NCBI RefSeq assembly: GCF_018687075.1
Contig: NZ_CP061285.1
Location: forward strand, 1,896,560-1,960,559
Source: Polynucleobacter sp. MWH-UH35A
Lineage (GTDB): Bacteria; Pseudomonadota; Gammaproteobacteria; Burkholderiales; Burkholderiaceae
DNA length: 64,000 nucleotides
Reading direction: 5' to 3'
Shown piece by piece: positions 30,937 to 39,324 of the stretch (the stretch's first letter is position 1; each line of letters starts with the position of its first letter). The position numbers and the translations under genes were made by a program. Below the pieces are notes generated by a model. The model was given only the letters and a program-made list of their open reading frames with translations, searched no databases and was not told the DNA's origin.

Positions 30937-32355
30937 ATGGCAATTAATACTGATATTGAAGCCGTAGACGATATATTTCAAGAAGGCAAAGTGGTTGATG
31001 GCTTTGTCTTGGGCAAAGAAGTTCATCGCGGCGGAATGGCCAGCCTCTTCTCAGCAACTAAAGAGGGCATTGAAGTACCTATTCTGCTCAAGATACCTCG
31101 CGTTGGCAGAGACCAGCCTGTAGAAAGTTTGATCGGCTTTGAAACCGAACTGACGATCTTACGCTCCTTAAAGAGCCCTTATGTTCCTAAATATTTAGGC
31201 TCGGGCAATATGGCTACACGCCCATATATTGCAATGGAAAGGGTTGAAGGTCGCCCACTAGAAGACTACATTAAAGAAGGCAAAGTATTTACGATTGATG
31301 AGGTGGTGCGTATTGGGGCAGACCTAGCGCAAGCGGTGCAATCTTTGCACTCGCAAGATGCCATCCATTTAGACATCAAGCCTGAAAATATTTTGATCGA
31401 TGACAAAGGCAAACTAACAATCATTGATTTTGGTTTGTCGCATCATGCGCGATATCCAGACCTGCTAGCAGAAGAAATGCGCAAAGGCGTTGGATCTGCT
31501 CCATACATCTCTCCAGAGCAGGTTGCCGGCATTCGATCTGATTCACGTAGTGATATTTTCTCTATTGGCGCGATCATGTATGAATTGCTTACTGGCGAGC
31601 TACCATTTGGCAACCCCCAAACGATGAGTGGACTTCGCAGGCGTATGTGGGCCGAGCCATTCCCCCTGCGCGCCATTCGCCGCGAGATTCCGCGGTGGCT
31701 ACAAGAAGTTGTACTCAGATGCTTAGAGCCAAGGGCCGCAGACCGCTATCAAAGCGCTGCACGCCTACGACAAGTATTAAGAGATCCTGAGGGTGTCACT
31801 CTCACTGAGCGTGCCGACCGAGTTGAGCCGCCCAGCTTTTGGCAAAACCTTAAAGGCATGTTCAAGGCTGCAGGCTACGAGCCCTCCCCAAGTCCGCGTC
31901 CGAGTATGGGCAACTTTGACGCCCCCCTCATGATTGCTGCGATTGATACACGCCAGTCAGATGAAGATCTGCGTGAACGCATGCAAATCACAGCAAAAAA
32001 TTTATTGCAGGCTTACCCCGAAAGTCGTCTGGTTTGTATAAGTACGATTAGCAGCACGCCCACCTTTGAGGGCAACCAAGAAAATGAAACTGCCAGCGGA
32101 ATTGTGCGTGGCCATTTGGTGCAGCTGATGGATTGGGCGAAACCACTTAAGCTACCGCCAGAAAGAATTTCTTATCACGTACTGGAGGCTATGGATCCTG
32201 CCTCACGGATTGTTGAGTTCGCCAAAGACAATGATGCATCTCTCATTTTGATTGGAGCCTCACATAAGTTACCCAACAAGGTAACACCTTGGAGAACCTC
32301 TATGACCAAGATTGTCGAAGAGGCCCCCTGTAGCGTGCATATTGTGCGGACTTAA
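30937..32355 (+). CDS. Serine/threonine protein kinase fused to a universal stress protein domain
   Basis: A 472-residue cytoplasmic protein with no evident membrane helix. Residues about 20-275 form a Hanks-type kinase: Gly loop EVHRGGMASLF, VPILLKIPR with K52, the catalytic HLDIKPENILI (D146), DFGLS (D164) and the APE-like ISPEQ. After a Pro-rich linker (about 303-315) residues 319-472 form a USP domain, starting LMIAAIDT and ending LILIGASHK...SMTKIVEEAPCSVHIVRT. The nucleotide loop of ATP-binding USPs is only loosely kept. It follows the metallophosphoesterase gene by three bases. Confidence 0.9.
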   Translation: MAINTDIEAVDDIFQEGKVVDGFVLGKEVHRGGMASLFSATKEGIEVPILLKIPRVGRDQPVESLIGFETELTILRSLKSPYVPKYLGSGNMATRPYIAMERVEGRPLEDYIKEGKVFTIDEVVRIGADLAQAVQSLHSQDAIHLDIKPENILIDDKGKLTIIDFGLSHHARYPDLLAEEMRKGVGSAPYISPEQVAGIRSDSRSDIFSIGAIMYELLTGELPFGNPQTMSGLRRRMWAEPFPLRAIRREIPRWLQEVVLRCLEPRAADRYQSAARLRQVLRDPEGVTLTERADRVEPPSFWQNLKGMFKAAGYEPSPSPRPSMGNFDAPLMIAAIDTRQSDEDLRERMQITAKNLLQAYPESRLVCISTISSTPTFEGNQENETASGIVRGHLVQLMDWAKPLKLPPERISYHVLEAMDPASRIVEFAKDNDASLILIGASHKLPNKVTPWRTSMTKIVEEAPCSVHIVRT

Positions 32356-32363
32356 GTCTTAGC

Positions 32364-32501
32364 TCACTCAGCGCATTTTGTCTTACTCTTGATCCAAGAT
32401 AAGTCTAGTTCTTGGTCTAATAAAATACCAAGAAATAACGCTGCAAGTATCTGAAAATAAAGGATTTTATAGAATGGCGGCTTTTTTAAAGTAGTGGCCA
32501 T
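32364..32501 (-). pseudogene. dctA: 5' remnant of a DctA-type dicarboxylate symporter gene
   Basis: An ATG at 32501, preceded by AAAGGGGG, opens a 45-codon frame. Its first 28 codons, KKPPFYKILYFQILAALF followed by LGILL, match the conserved N-terminus and first membrane helix of DctA/GltP-type carriers. After that the likeness is lost and a stop comes at 32364, next to the end of the kinase gene. The remaining about 400 codons are missing, so this is read as a deletion remnant that kept its ribosome site. Confidence 0.7.
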
Positions 32502-32585
32502 TCGCGCCCCCTTTATGAAGTAACGCGCTAGCAAATCAACAAGCGCTGTAGTTAGATAGACCCCCGATCCTATTTGGACTCCTTC

Positions 32586-33341
32586 ATGCTTGATAATGCA
32601 AGCATGGAAGAAAAAGTACGAGTCTCAAAATTACTCTCCGAGCTTGGTCTTTGCTCACGTCGCGAGGCAGACTCTTATATTGAGCAAGGTTTGGTAACCG
32701 TTGATGGCGAGGTAGCGAACGAGTTAGGAACGCGCGCCTTCCGTCATCAAAAAATTGAGTTGCAATCAGGAGCAAAAGCACAACAAGCATCACGTGTTAC
32801 CGTCATCCTCAACAAACCTGTTGGCTACATCTCTCACTATGACGATGAACAGGAATACCAACCAGCAGCTTCTTTGATCACGCCTGAAAATTACTTTGCC
32901 AGCCCTCTAGACAAAGGCAGAAGCCCTCGCTTTAATACCAAAGGTCTTGCACCTGCGGGGAGGCTAGATATTGACTCTACGGGTATGCTGGTTCTCACTC
33001 AAGACGGCCGTATTGCCAAATTATTAATCGGCGAAAATAGCCCTATTGAAAAAGAATATTTAGTACGCGTTGAAGGCTTTCTTTCATTCGAAGATTTAGA
33101 TCGGCTGCGACATGGTCTCTCCCTTGATGGAGTAGAACTCAAGCCTGCTCAAGTAAGTTGGCAAAACGAAGAACAACTTCGCTTTGTGCTGCGTGAAGGG
33201 CGCAAGCGGCAAATTCGCCGGATGTGTGAGATGGTGGGGCTAAAAGTTTTGGGACTCAAACGCGTGAGAATGGGCCGCATCTCCTTGGGACCATTGCCTC
33301 CAGGTCAGTGGCGTTATGTAAGACCTGAAGAGCAGTTCTAA
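32586..33341 (+). CDS. S4-domain rRNA pseudouridine synthase (RsuA/RluB/RluF group)
   Basis: A 251-residue (from ATG 32586) RNA-modifying enzyme. The N-terminal S4 RNA-binding domain (RVSKLLSELGLCSRREAD) is followed by the catalytic GRLDIDSTGMLVLTQDG with the essential Asp, and by EGRKRQIRRMCEMVG. The last motif resembles RluF, but the exact rRNA site cannot be assigned. Starts at TTG 32574, ATG 32586 and ATG 32604 are all in frame. The two ATGs lie in the arms of a perfect 8-bp inverted repeat (32585-32592 with 32599-32606), which could mask initiation. Confidence 0.88.
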   Translation: MLDNASMEEKVRVSKLLSELGLCSRREADSYIEQGLVTVDGEVANELGTRAFRHQKIELQSGAKAQQASRVTVILNKPVGYISHYDDEQEYQPAASLITPENYFASPLDKGRSPRFNTKGLAPAGRLDIDSTGMLVLTQDGRIAKLLIGENSPIEKEYLVRVEGFLSFEDLDRLRHGLSLDGVELKPAQVSWQNEEQLRFVLREGRKRQIRRMCEMVGLKVLGLKRVRMGRISLGPLPPGQWRYVRPEEQF

Positions 33342-33391
33342 AGAGTTTGCACGCTTATAATTGCGTCCAAACCTAGACTAATCAACGCAGA

Positions 33392-35026
33392 ATTACCATC
33401 GAAACTCCAAACTCCAGCACTCCAGGCGCAGAAGTACTGAGACGTCGCAGCTTTGCCATCATCTCCCACCCAGATGCAGGCAAAACGACGCTTACAGAAA
33501 AATTATTGCTTTACGCAGGAGCTATTCAAATTGCAGGAAGCGTTAAAGCTCGTAAAGCAAGTCGTCACGCAACTTCAGACTGGATGGAAATTGAAAAGCA
33601 GCGTGGCATCTCTGTAGCAAGCTCGGTGATGCAGATGGAATATCGTGATTGCATCATTAACTTGCTGGATACGCCGGGTCACCAAGACTTTTCTGAAGAT
33701 ACCTATCGCGTTTTAACAGCCGTTGATTCTGCACTCATGGTGATCGATGCCGCCAATGGTGTTGAATCTCAAACCTTGCGCTTACTCGAAGTGTGTCGCG
33801 CTCGCAACACACCTATTGTGACTTTCATCAACAAAATGGACCGCGAAGTAAAGGCGCCAATGGAGTTGATGGATGAGATTGAGACGGCGCTTGGCATTGA
33901 AGTAGTTCCTTTTACCTGGCCCGTGGGCATGGGCAAGTCCTTTGCCGGCGTGATTGATATTGCCAACTCTCGTATGCGCATGTTCAAAGCAGGCGAAGAC
34001 CGAGTTACCGAAGATTCTCATGCTGTGGTTGATGTCAATGATCCGGCCCTAAAAGAACGTCTTGGCACCGACCTAGAAAATGCCCTTGCTGAAGTGGCGT
34101 TAATAAAAGAAGCCATGCCTGCATTTGATCTTGAGGCTTTCTTAGCCGGACGTCAGTCGCCGGTCTTCTTTGGCTCAGCCATCAACAACTTTGGTGTGCG
34201 TGAGATTCTTAATACATTGGTTGAGCTTGCACCTTCACCAGGATCACGCAAAGCTTTACAGCGAGAAGTCAGTCCTGCAGAAAATAAATTCTCAGCAGTA
34301 GTCTTCAAAATTCAAGCCAATATGGATCCAGCGCATCGTGACCGTGTTGCATTTTTACGCATCTGCTCGGGTCACTTTCAGCGTGGCATGAAATTAAAGA
34401 TTTGTCGCAATGGCAAAGAAGTTCGCACCAATAACGCACTCTCCTTCTTGTCACAAAGACGCGATATTTTGGATGAGGCATTTCCGGGTGACATCATTGG
34501 TCTACCAAATCATGGTCTTCTACGCCTAGGTGACACACTGACCGAGGGCGAGCAACTGCAATTTACTGGGCTGCCATTTTTTGCCCCGGAAATTTTCCGC
34601 ATGGTTGAGTCTGCTGATCCGCTGCGCTCAAAACAACTACGCACCGGTCTGATGCAACTCGGCGAAGAGGGGGCCATTCAGGTCTTCCGGCCAATGGCCG
34701 GTGGGACCATGCTACTTGGCGCGTTCGGCCAGCTTCAATTTGAAGTAGTCAGCCATCGCCTGCAGACTGAATATGGCGCAGAGGTGCGCCTTTTACCTGC
34801 CCGCTATAGTCTAGCCCGCTGGGTTAGCTCAGATGATCCTGTGGCGCTGAAAAAATTTACCCAAGAAAATATTCACCGCATGGCTGAGGACGTTGTGGGC
34901 GCCTCTGTTTTCTTGGCATCCCACAAATCTGAGTTAGATGTTGCCCAACAACGTTGGGAATCCATTCAATTCCACGCCCTCAGAGAGCATGCTGGCTTAA
35001 TTTATCAGTCCGATTTAGCGGGCTGA
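33392..35026 (+). CDS. prfC: Peptide chain release factor 3
   Basis: A translational GTPase that removes RF1/RF2 from the ribosome. The P-loop SHPDAGKTTLTEKLLL is encoded at about 33455-33510 and is followed by HATSDWM, DTPGHQDFSEDTYR and FINKMDRE. The first ATG/GTG/TTG lies at 33506, inside the GTPase domain, which would remove the P-loop. Between the in-frame TAG at 33374 and the conserved EVLRRRSFAIIS there are only ATT 33392 and ATC 33398 as near-cognate starts. ATT 33392 gives 544 residues and is preferred. A sequencing error cannot be ruled out. Confidence 0.9.
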   Translation: MTIETPNSSTPGAEVLRRRSFAIISHPDAGKTTLTEKLLLYAGAIQIAGSVKARKASRHATSDWMEIEKQRGISVASSVMQMEYRDCIINLLDTPGHQDFSEDTYRVLTAVDSALMVIDAANGVESQTLRLLEVCRARNTPIVTFINKMDREVKAPMELMDEIETALGIEVVPFTWPVGMGKSFAGVIDIANSRMRMFKAGEDRVTEDSHAVVDVNDPALKERLGTDLENALAEVALIKEAMPAFDLEAFLAGRQSPVFFGSAINNFGVREILNTLVELAPSPGSRKALQREVSPAENKFSAVVFKIQANMDPAHRDRVAFLRICSGHFQRGMKLKICRNGKEVRTNNALSFLSQRRDILDEAFPGDIIGLPNHGLLRLGDTLTEGEQLQFTGLPFFAPEIFRMVESADPLRSKQLRTGLMQLGEEGAIQVFRPMAGGTMLLGAFGQLQFEVVSHRLQTEYGAEVRLLPARYSLARWVSSDDPVALKKFTQENIHRMAEDVVGASVFLASHKSELDVAQQRWESIQFHALREHAGLIYQSDLAG

Positions 35027-35039
35027 TTGCTTTAGTTCA

Positions 35040-35285
35040 TTAGCGAGCTGCCCTGCAATCAAAGACTGCAACTAATTGAGTATCACTGCTTCTGAATACG
35101 GCAACTTTGCCATACTGCGCACAATAATCACTCGCCTTCTGGGTTAACTGTTGTATAGATTCACCACTGCTATTCAAAAAAGTAACGTGGTTTGAATCTG
35201 ATGCATCTGTATAGACCGCAGCACAAGCGCCCAATATAAATACAGAACATATGCTCAAGATGGTAGATTTCATCAATGCGTTCAT
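35040..35285 (-). CDS. Small putative lipoprotein
   Basis: From ATG 35285 an 81-residue protein with a signal sequence ending ILGAC (Cys21 as likely lipid site). The mature part is short, with a pair of cysteines (DYCAQYGK and VFDCRAAR) that could form a disulfide, and TQLVAVFDC near the end. A second ATG at 35273 is also possible. The frame extends upstream into the neighbouring DUF2798-like gene, but that part lacks family sense. Function unknown; it belongs with the many small envelope proteins of this stretch. Confidence 0.65.
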   Translation of the reverse strand: MNALMKSTILSICSVFILGACAAVYTDASDSNHVTFLNSSGESIQQLTQKASDYCAQYGKVAVFRSSDTQLVAVFDCRAAR

Positions 35286-35307
35286 TTGAAAATCTTTCGT
35301 TATTAAT

Positions 35308-35541
35308 TTAGTGATTTTGGGAGCTAAGCGCTTCCAAAATCTTGGCGGTAACTTTGCTAGCAAACGGCCTGTAAATCAGAATGCATACAATAGCCACAGG
35401 GTAAGCTACCAGCCAAACTTCAAGCCATACCCAAAAGAAATTTTGCGCCAGACCAACGCGCACAAGTGTCGTGGCCAGCGTAATACTCAAAGACATGAGA
35501 CAACCCATCACTAACGCAAAAATAAGGCTTGGTAAATTCAT
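35308..35541 (-). CDS. DUF2798-like small two-helix membrane protein
   Basis: A 77-residue protein with two hydrophobic helices (LIFALVMGCLMSLSITLATT and WLEVWLVAYPVAIVCILIY). The spacing of the segments and the WLxxWLVAYPVA pattern match DUF2798 proteins, which have no known function. It lies just upstream of the small lipoprotein gene on the same strand; the two could be co-transcribed. Confidence 0.7.
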   Translation of the reverse strand: MNLPSLIFALVMGCLMSLSITLATTLVRVGLAQNFFWVWLEVWLVAYPVAIVCILIYRPFASKVTAKILEALSSQNH

Positions 35542-35607
35542 GATTCAATTACTCCAGGAATGCTTCATGGCTGAACGCCATAATTTAAGTTGTTGTGCAA
35601 TTAAAAA

Positions 35608-36486
35608 CTAGACTCTTTTTACTAACATTCTCTTGCCAAGAATGACTGTAGACACAACCAATACGGCAAAGATTAAATTCATCATCGTGAGTGAATCCCC
35701 AAGCAAAATACTGGCTGCCACTAGCGTACAAAAGGGTTGTATCAATTGCACCTGACTCACCCTTGCAATACCGCCAATCGCAAGCCCTTCGTACCAAAAG
35801 AAGAAGCCAAGAAACATTGGGAATAAGCTCAAATAAATAAAGCTTGTCCAAGCTACCCCTCCAGCATCTATGTACTCTGGGCTATAAGTTAACCAAGCCA
35901 TCAAACTATTTAAGGGCAAAGAAATCACCAATGCCCAAGAAATCACGGCCCGAGGATTCATCTTTCTAGAGAGCTCGCCCCCTTCTACATACCCTATGCA
36001 TGCACTGATTCCGCCAAGGACTAAAAGGCCGTCAATGAACGTAAAGCTTCCAGAGTTCTTCAACAAGGCATATAAAACAACTAAACCAGCGCCCAGTATT
36101 GATACCAGCCAGAAACCCAATGAGGGGCGCTCTTTAAATCTCAGCACGCCAATCACCGTTGTAGCCAGCGGCATCATTCCCAAAATCACTGCGCCATGGG
36201 AAGAGGAGCCATGAGCCATTGCTACGGTAGTAAAAATAGGAAAGCCAAATACTACTCCAAGCGCTATGACTACAAATTTCACAAAATCAACTTTGCTAGG
36301 TATGGGCTCTTTTTTATAAACAAGATAAGCCAGAGCAACCAATCCTGCCAAAGTTGCTCTACCAAAGGCAATGAAATAGGGGTTAAAGCTTAAGACGGCA
36401 ATCTTACTCACTGGCAGCGTTAAGCTAAAAATGAGGATGCCGATAAAGCCAATCAGCATGCCTTTACTTTCTCTATTCACCATCAC
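35608..36486 (-). CDS. EamA/DMT-family transporter
   Basis: A 292-residue inner-membrane protein with about ten helices arranged as two EamA repeats. GFIGILIFSLTLPVSKIAV opens the first and YVEGGELSRKMNPRAVISWAL the second; the final ILLGDSLTMMNLIFAVLVVS is the usual closing pair of helices. Members export amino acids or other metabolites; the substrate cannot be told. It is divergent from the MOSC gene with 71 bases between the starts. Confidence 0.87.
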   Translation of the reverse strand: MMVNRESKGMLIGFIGILIFSLTLPVSKIAVLSFNPYFIAFGRATLAGLVALAYLVYKKEPIPSKVDFVKFVVIALGVVFGFPIFTTVAMAHGSSSHGAVILGMMPLATTVIGVLRFKERPSLGFWLVSILGAGLVVLYALLKNSGSFTFIDGLLVLGGISACIGYVEGGELSRKMNPRAVISWALVISLPLNSLMAWLTYSPEYIDAGGVAWTSFIYLSLFPMFLGFFFWYEGLAIGGIARVSQVQLIQPFCTLVAASILLGDSLTMMNLIFAVLVVSTVILGKRMLVKRV

Positions 36487-36557
36487 CCTTTATCTATTGT
36501 TGAATTGATTGTATTAACAATCTTCAAGATGTGGGCTGTATTATGTAAGCACTTCCT

Positions 36558-37061
36558 ATGAAACTAAACGCATTTATTCAAGCCATCTATATTGCACCCT
36601 CCGGGGGTGAGCAGATGCAAGCCATTACTCACGCAAGAGTCCATGCCGACTTGGGCATTGAAGGTGATCGTTATGCATTGGGCAAAGGCGCATATTCGGC
36701 GGTTGAGCCCATCAAGGTTCGCCATATCAGCTTGATTGCCCTCTCTGGCATTGAGACCGCTAATGATTGGCTAAAGGCGGGTGATGAGCCTACTTTTGAC
36801 GCCGCCGAAACACGCCGCAATATCTTGCTTGAAGGAATTACTGCTGCCGATTTGAATAGTCTAGTAGGCCTGCAATTTCAGCTGGGCAGCATACGGCTTC
36901 GGGGAACAGAGCTTTGCACTCCGTGCGAGAGGCCTGCCCAACTACTTAATAAACCTAGCTTCATGGATGCATTTGAAGGACGGGGCGGTATTCGGGCCGA
37001 AGTGCTCAACTCTGGAACGCTTCATGTTGGTGACAAACTACAACTTGAATGTGAGCAATGA
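36558..37061 (+). CDS. MOSC domain protein
   Basis: A 167-residue protein with a MOSC fold, related to the molybdenum cofactor sulfurase C-terminus and YiiM. IEGDRYALGKGAYS, RRNILLEGI, LRGTELCTPCERPA with the conserved Cys and the GRGGIRAEVLNSG stretch are typical. Such proteins handle sulfur or molybdenum cofactor ligands; the specific role is unknown. The next gene starts one base after its stop. Confidence 0.85.
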   Translation: MKLNAFIQAIYIAPSGGEQMQAITHARVHADLGIEGDRYALGKGAYSAVEPIKVRHISLIALSGIETANDWLKAGDEPTFDAAETRRNILLEGITAADLNSLVGLQFQLGSIRLRGTELCTPCERPAQLLNKPSFMDAFEGRGGIRAEVLNSGTLHVGDKLQLECEQ

Positions 37062-37062
37062 C

Positions 37063-37458
37063 ATGATTCATTACTGCGATGATGCGACCATAACAGCAGA
37101 GCAAGCCATAGACCTCTACACACGCTCCACTCTTGGAGAGCGACGCCCCATTCATAGCATCCAAATCTTTGAGGCTATGCTCAAAAATGCAAACCTTACC
37201 GTGACCGCCTGGGACGATAAGAAGTTGGTTGGAATTTCTCGCACACTTACTGACTTTGCTTATGTAGCGTATCTTGCAGATTTAGCGGTTGACCAACAAT
37301 ATCAACGCTCGGGGATTGGCAAGCAGCTGATCGAAGAAACCAAAAATCGACTTGAGCCGGAATGCATGATTGTGCTTTTAGCAGCACCCAAAGCCAATGA
37401 ATACTATGAGCACATTGGCTTTGAGCACAACCCGCGCGCTTGGACTCTGAAGAAATAA
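37063..37458 (+). CDS. GNAT-family N-acetyltransferase
   Basis: A 131-residue acetyltransferase. The acetyl-CoA binding motif QQYQRSGIGKQLIEET (motif A) and the C-terminal AAPKANEYYEHIGFE are clear. Starting at ATG 37063, immediately after the MOSC stop, gives the expected family length; the frame extends upstream across the MOSC gene but without likeness. The substrate is unknown. It is likely co-transcribed with the MOSC gene and the phosphatase that follows. Confidence 0.85.
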   Translation: MIHYCDDATITAEQAIDLYTRSTLGERRPIHSIQIFEAMLKNANLTVTAWDDKKLVGISRTLTDFAYVAYLADLAVDQQYQRSGIGKQLIEETKNRLEPECMIVLLAAPKANEYYEHIGFEHNPRAWTLKK

Positions 37459-37479
37459 TTAAGTCTTTATCATTGCTGC

Positions 37480-38124
37480 ATGACTATCACTCGATTTTGT
37501 TTGGTTCGGCACGGCGAGACCGACTGGAATGCCGAACGCCGCCTTCAGGGCCACACCGACATCAACTTAAATGCCAGAGGTGTTACTCAAGCGAAGCAAA
37601 TGGCGCACGCACTCAAAAAGATGAATCTTCAATTTGATGTTTTATATACCAGCGATCTACAGCGTGCAGCAAAAACCGCTCAAGCGATTGAAGAATTATT
37701 TAATACCACTGCGATAGAGAATAATTTACTTAGGGAGCGTCATCTTGGCGCACTGCAAGGGCTCACTACTGATGAGGCCCCTATTCAAGAGCCAGCACTC
37801 TGGAAATCTCATCTCAGCAGAAATATTCACGAGAAATTACGTGATGGTGAAAGTATTCAGTTATTTGCAGATCGCATTCAATTCGCTCTGGAGCAAATTC
37901 GGACGCAACACTTAGGCAAAACCATTTTGTTGGTAAGTCATGGTGGTGCATTAGACATGATGTACAGGATCGCCAGCAATCAACCCCTAGATGCCGCAAA
38001 GGTCGTGGCGGTGCCTAATGCCTCACTAAACTGGATCAGTCACGATGGGCTTGCATGGAAAGTGGATGCATGGGCCGACACAAGCCACCTGGACGATTTG
38101 GCCCTAGATAACCTAGATCTCTAA
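37480..38124 (+). CDS. Histidine phosphatase family protein
   Basis: A 214-residue member of the phosphoglycerate mutase-like superfamily. The catalytic RHG motif is in LVRHGETDWNAERRLQGHTD, with the second Arg in DLQRAAKTAQ, the Glu acid in RERHLGALQG and the second His in VSHGGALDMM. This resembles GpmB/CobC-type phosphatases; the substrate cannot be fixed by eye. It follows the GNAT gene by 21 bases. Confidence 0.9.
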   Translation: MTITRFCLVRHGETDWNAERRLQGHTDINLNARGVTQAKQMAHALKKMNLQFDVLYTSDLQRAAKTAQAIEELFNTTAIENNLLRERHLGALQGLTTDEAPIQEPALWKSHLSRNIHEKLRDGESIQLFADRIQFALEQIRTQHLGKTILLVSHGGALDMMYRIASNQPLDAAKVVAVPNASLNWISHDGLAWKVDAWADTSHLDDLALDNLDL

Positions 38125-38147
38125 ATTAAAGGTTAGGGGGCTATGAT

Positions 38148-38924
38148 ATGCCCATGAAACTGATTCTTTTCGCAATGGCGCTGTTCATTGCATCTCTCAC
38201 CTGCAATCCTGTCCATGCAATGACTGACGTTCCCGATGCGCTTCCAGATCGCATTGTTGGAGACATCGGTGCGGCTGTTTACACCTCTAACTTACATATC
38301 GGCACCGAAGGGACGCAATCTCTTCCTTTGCCCTATGCCTTTTTTGACTACCAACGCTTTTTTGCTCGAATTGATGAAGTGGGTATTAAGACTTTTAAGA
38401 TGGGCTATGGCTATTTTGAAGTTATCGGCAAAATTAATTTAGACACTTACAAAGTAAAGTCTTCTATTAATGGCAACTCAATTAACCGAAGCGATCCAAT
38501 TCCCCTGGGTTTTGGAACTTTTCAAGAAACACCCATCGGCGGTTTTTTTGTAAATGCGTATCACGACTTTGGAAAATCCAAAGGAGCTCTTTATGAATTT
38601 CTATACTTTGCCGAAATTGAAACGTATAAGAAAGTCGTTATCTACCCCCAAATAGGGATTGAGCGGCAATCCAGTCAGTATGCCAATTATTACTATGGCA
38701 TTAGCCCTGGGGAGTCCAGCCTAACAGGCTATGCAGCCTATAGTGCGCCAGCCACAAACAATCTTTTAGCAGGCCTAATGATAGAAATTCCAGTTGTAGA
38801 TAACTGGTACATCAACGTATACGGCAAGCGCAAGTGGATGGGCAGCGGCATCAACAATAGCCCCGTCATGAATCGCTCATTTCAAGACAATATTTTTATG
38901 GCGCTAGCTTATCGCTTTAAATAG
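38148..38924 (+). CDS. MipA/OmpV-like outer membrane beta-barrel protein
   Basis: A 258-residue secreted protein with signal peptide (LILFAMALFIASLTCNPVHA) followed by alternating hydrophobic strands. YAFFDYQRFFARIDEVGIK and the C-terminal aromatic-ended FMALAYRFK fit an outer-membrane barrel of the MipA/OmpV family, whose E. coli member scaffolds murein synthases and hydrolases. The function here may differ. A GC-rich hairpin terminator follows the stop. Confidence 0.82.
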   Translation: MPMKLILFAMALFIASLTCNPVHAMTDVPDALPDRIVGDIGAAVYTSNLHIGTEGTQSLPLPYAFFDYQRFFARIDEVGIKTFKMGYGYFEVIGKINLDTYKVKSSINGNSINRSDPIPLGFGTFQETPIGGFFVNAYHDFGKSKGALYEFLYFAEIETYKKVVIYPQIGIERQSSQYANYYYGISPGESSLTGYAAYSAPATNNLLAGLMIEIPVVDNWYINVYGKRKWMGSGINNSPVMNRSFQDNIFMALAYRFK

Positions 38925-38935
38925 GTAAAATAAAT

Positions 38936-38955
38936 AAGCCACCCTCAGGTGGCTT
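38936..38955. terminator. Hairpin terminator after the MipA-like gene
   Basis: AAGCCACC (38936-38943), CTCA loop, GGTGGCTT (38948-38955). The T-run is short on either side. It resembles, but is not identical to, the CCACCCGAAGGTGG hairpins found further right. Confidence 0.6.
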
Positions 38956-38968
38956 ATGCTGTTCTCAA

Positions 38969-39160
38969 CTACTTAGCGGGATGCAGTTTATTTTGATCTG
39001 ATACACAAAAGTCTACGATCACATCAGCGAAGCTTAGATAACGTGAATTACTTTTTCTAAAACGATCGATCTCTGCCGCAAGGGGTGAGACGGCACCCTT
39101 AAAACCAGCATCTTCATAGCCAGGATGATATGGAGCCTCTTCAACAAATTTGTTTGTCAT
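38969..39160 (-). CDS. Small hypothetical protein behind the glycine riboswitch
   Basis: A 63-residue soluble, acidic/polar protein without membrane segment or signal. ATG 39160 has AAGGTAA upstream. Notable features are two Pro/Tyr motifs near the start (EEAPYHPGYED), a central RFRKSNSRYLSF and a single cysteine. No family is recognised. It is the first frame with a good ribosome site downstream of the tandem glycine riboswitch (165 bases further), so it may be the regulated gene. The alternative is that it is unrelated and the true target gene was lost. Confidence 0.55.
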   Translation of the reverse strand: MTNKFVEEAPYHPGYEDAGFKGAVSPLAAEIDRFRKSNSRYLSFADVIVDFCVSDQNKLHPAK

Positions 39161-39196
39161 GTATTACCTTAAATAGTTAGCCCCAAAATGATTTCA

Positions 39197-39289
39197 CTTT
39201 GGGAGATATAAATGAATTCACACTGCAGTGGCAGCGCAATAAAAATTAGCGAGCTATTCGACCAGAATTGACATGAAACTCTCCCAAAG
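39197..39289. repeat. Perfect 10-bp inverted repeat in the riboswitch-to-gene leader
   Basis: CTTTGGGAGA (39197-39206) and TCTCCCAAAG (39280-39289) are exact inverted copies 73 bases apart, lying between the riboswitch and the 63-codon gene. The loop region includes a CACTGCAGTG palindrome (39221-39230). It could be a large stem in the leader or the scar of a small mobile sequence. Confidence 0.6.
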
Positions 39290-39324
39290 CAGCCCATCAC
39301 GGACATAGGTCTATGCTGATGGAT

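Noticed and set aside
35286..35363. N-terminal extension of the small lipoprotein
   Set aside because: The extra residues lie antisense-like in the DUF2798 overlap and would place the lipoprotein signal inside the protein.
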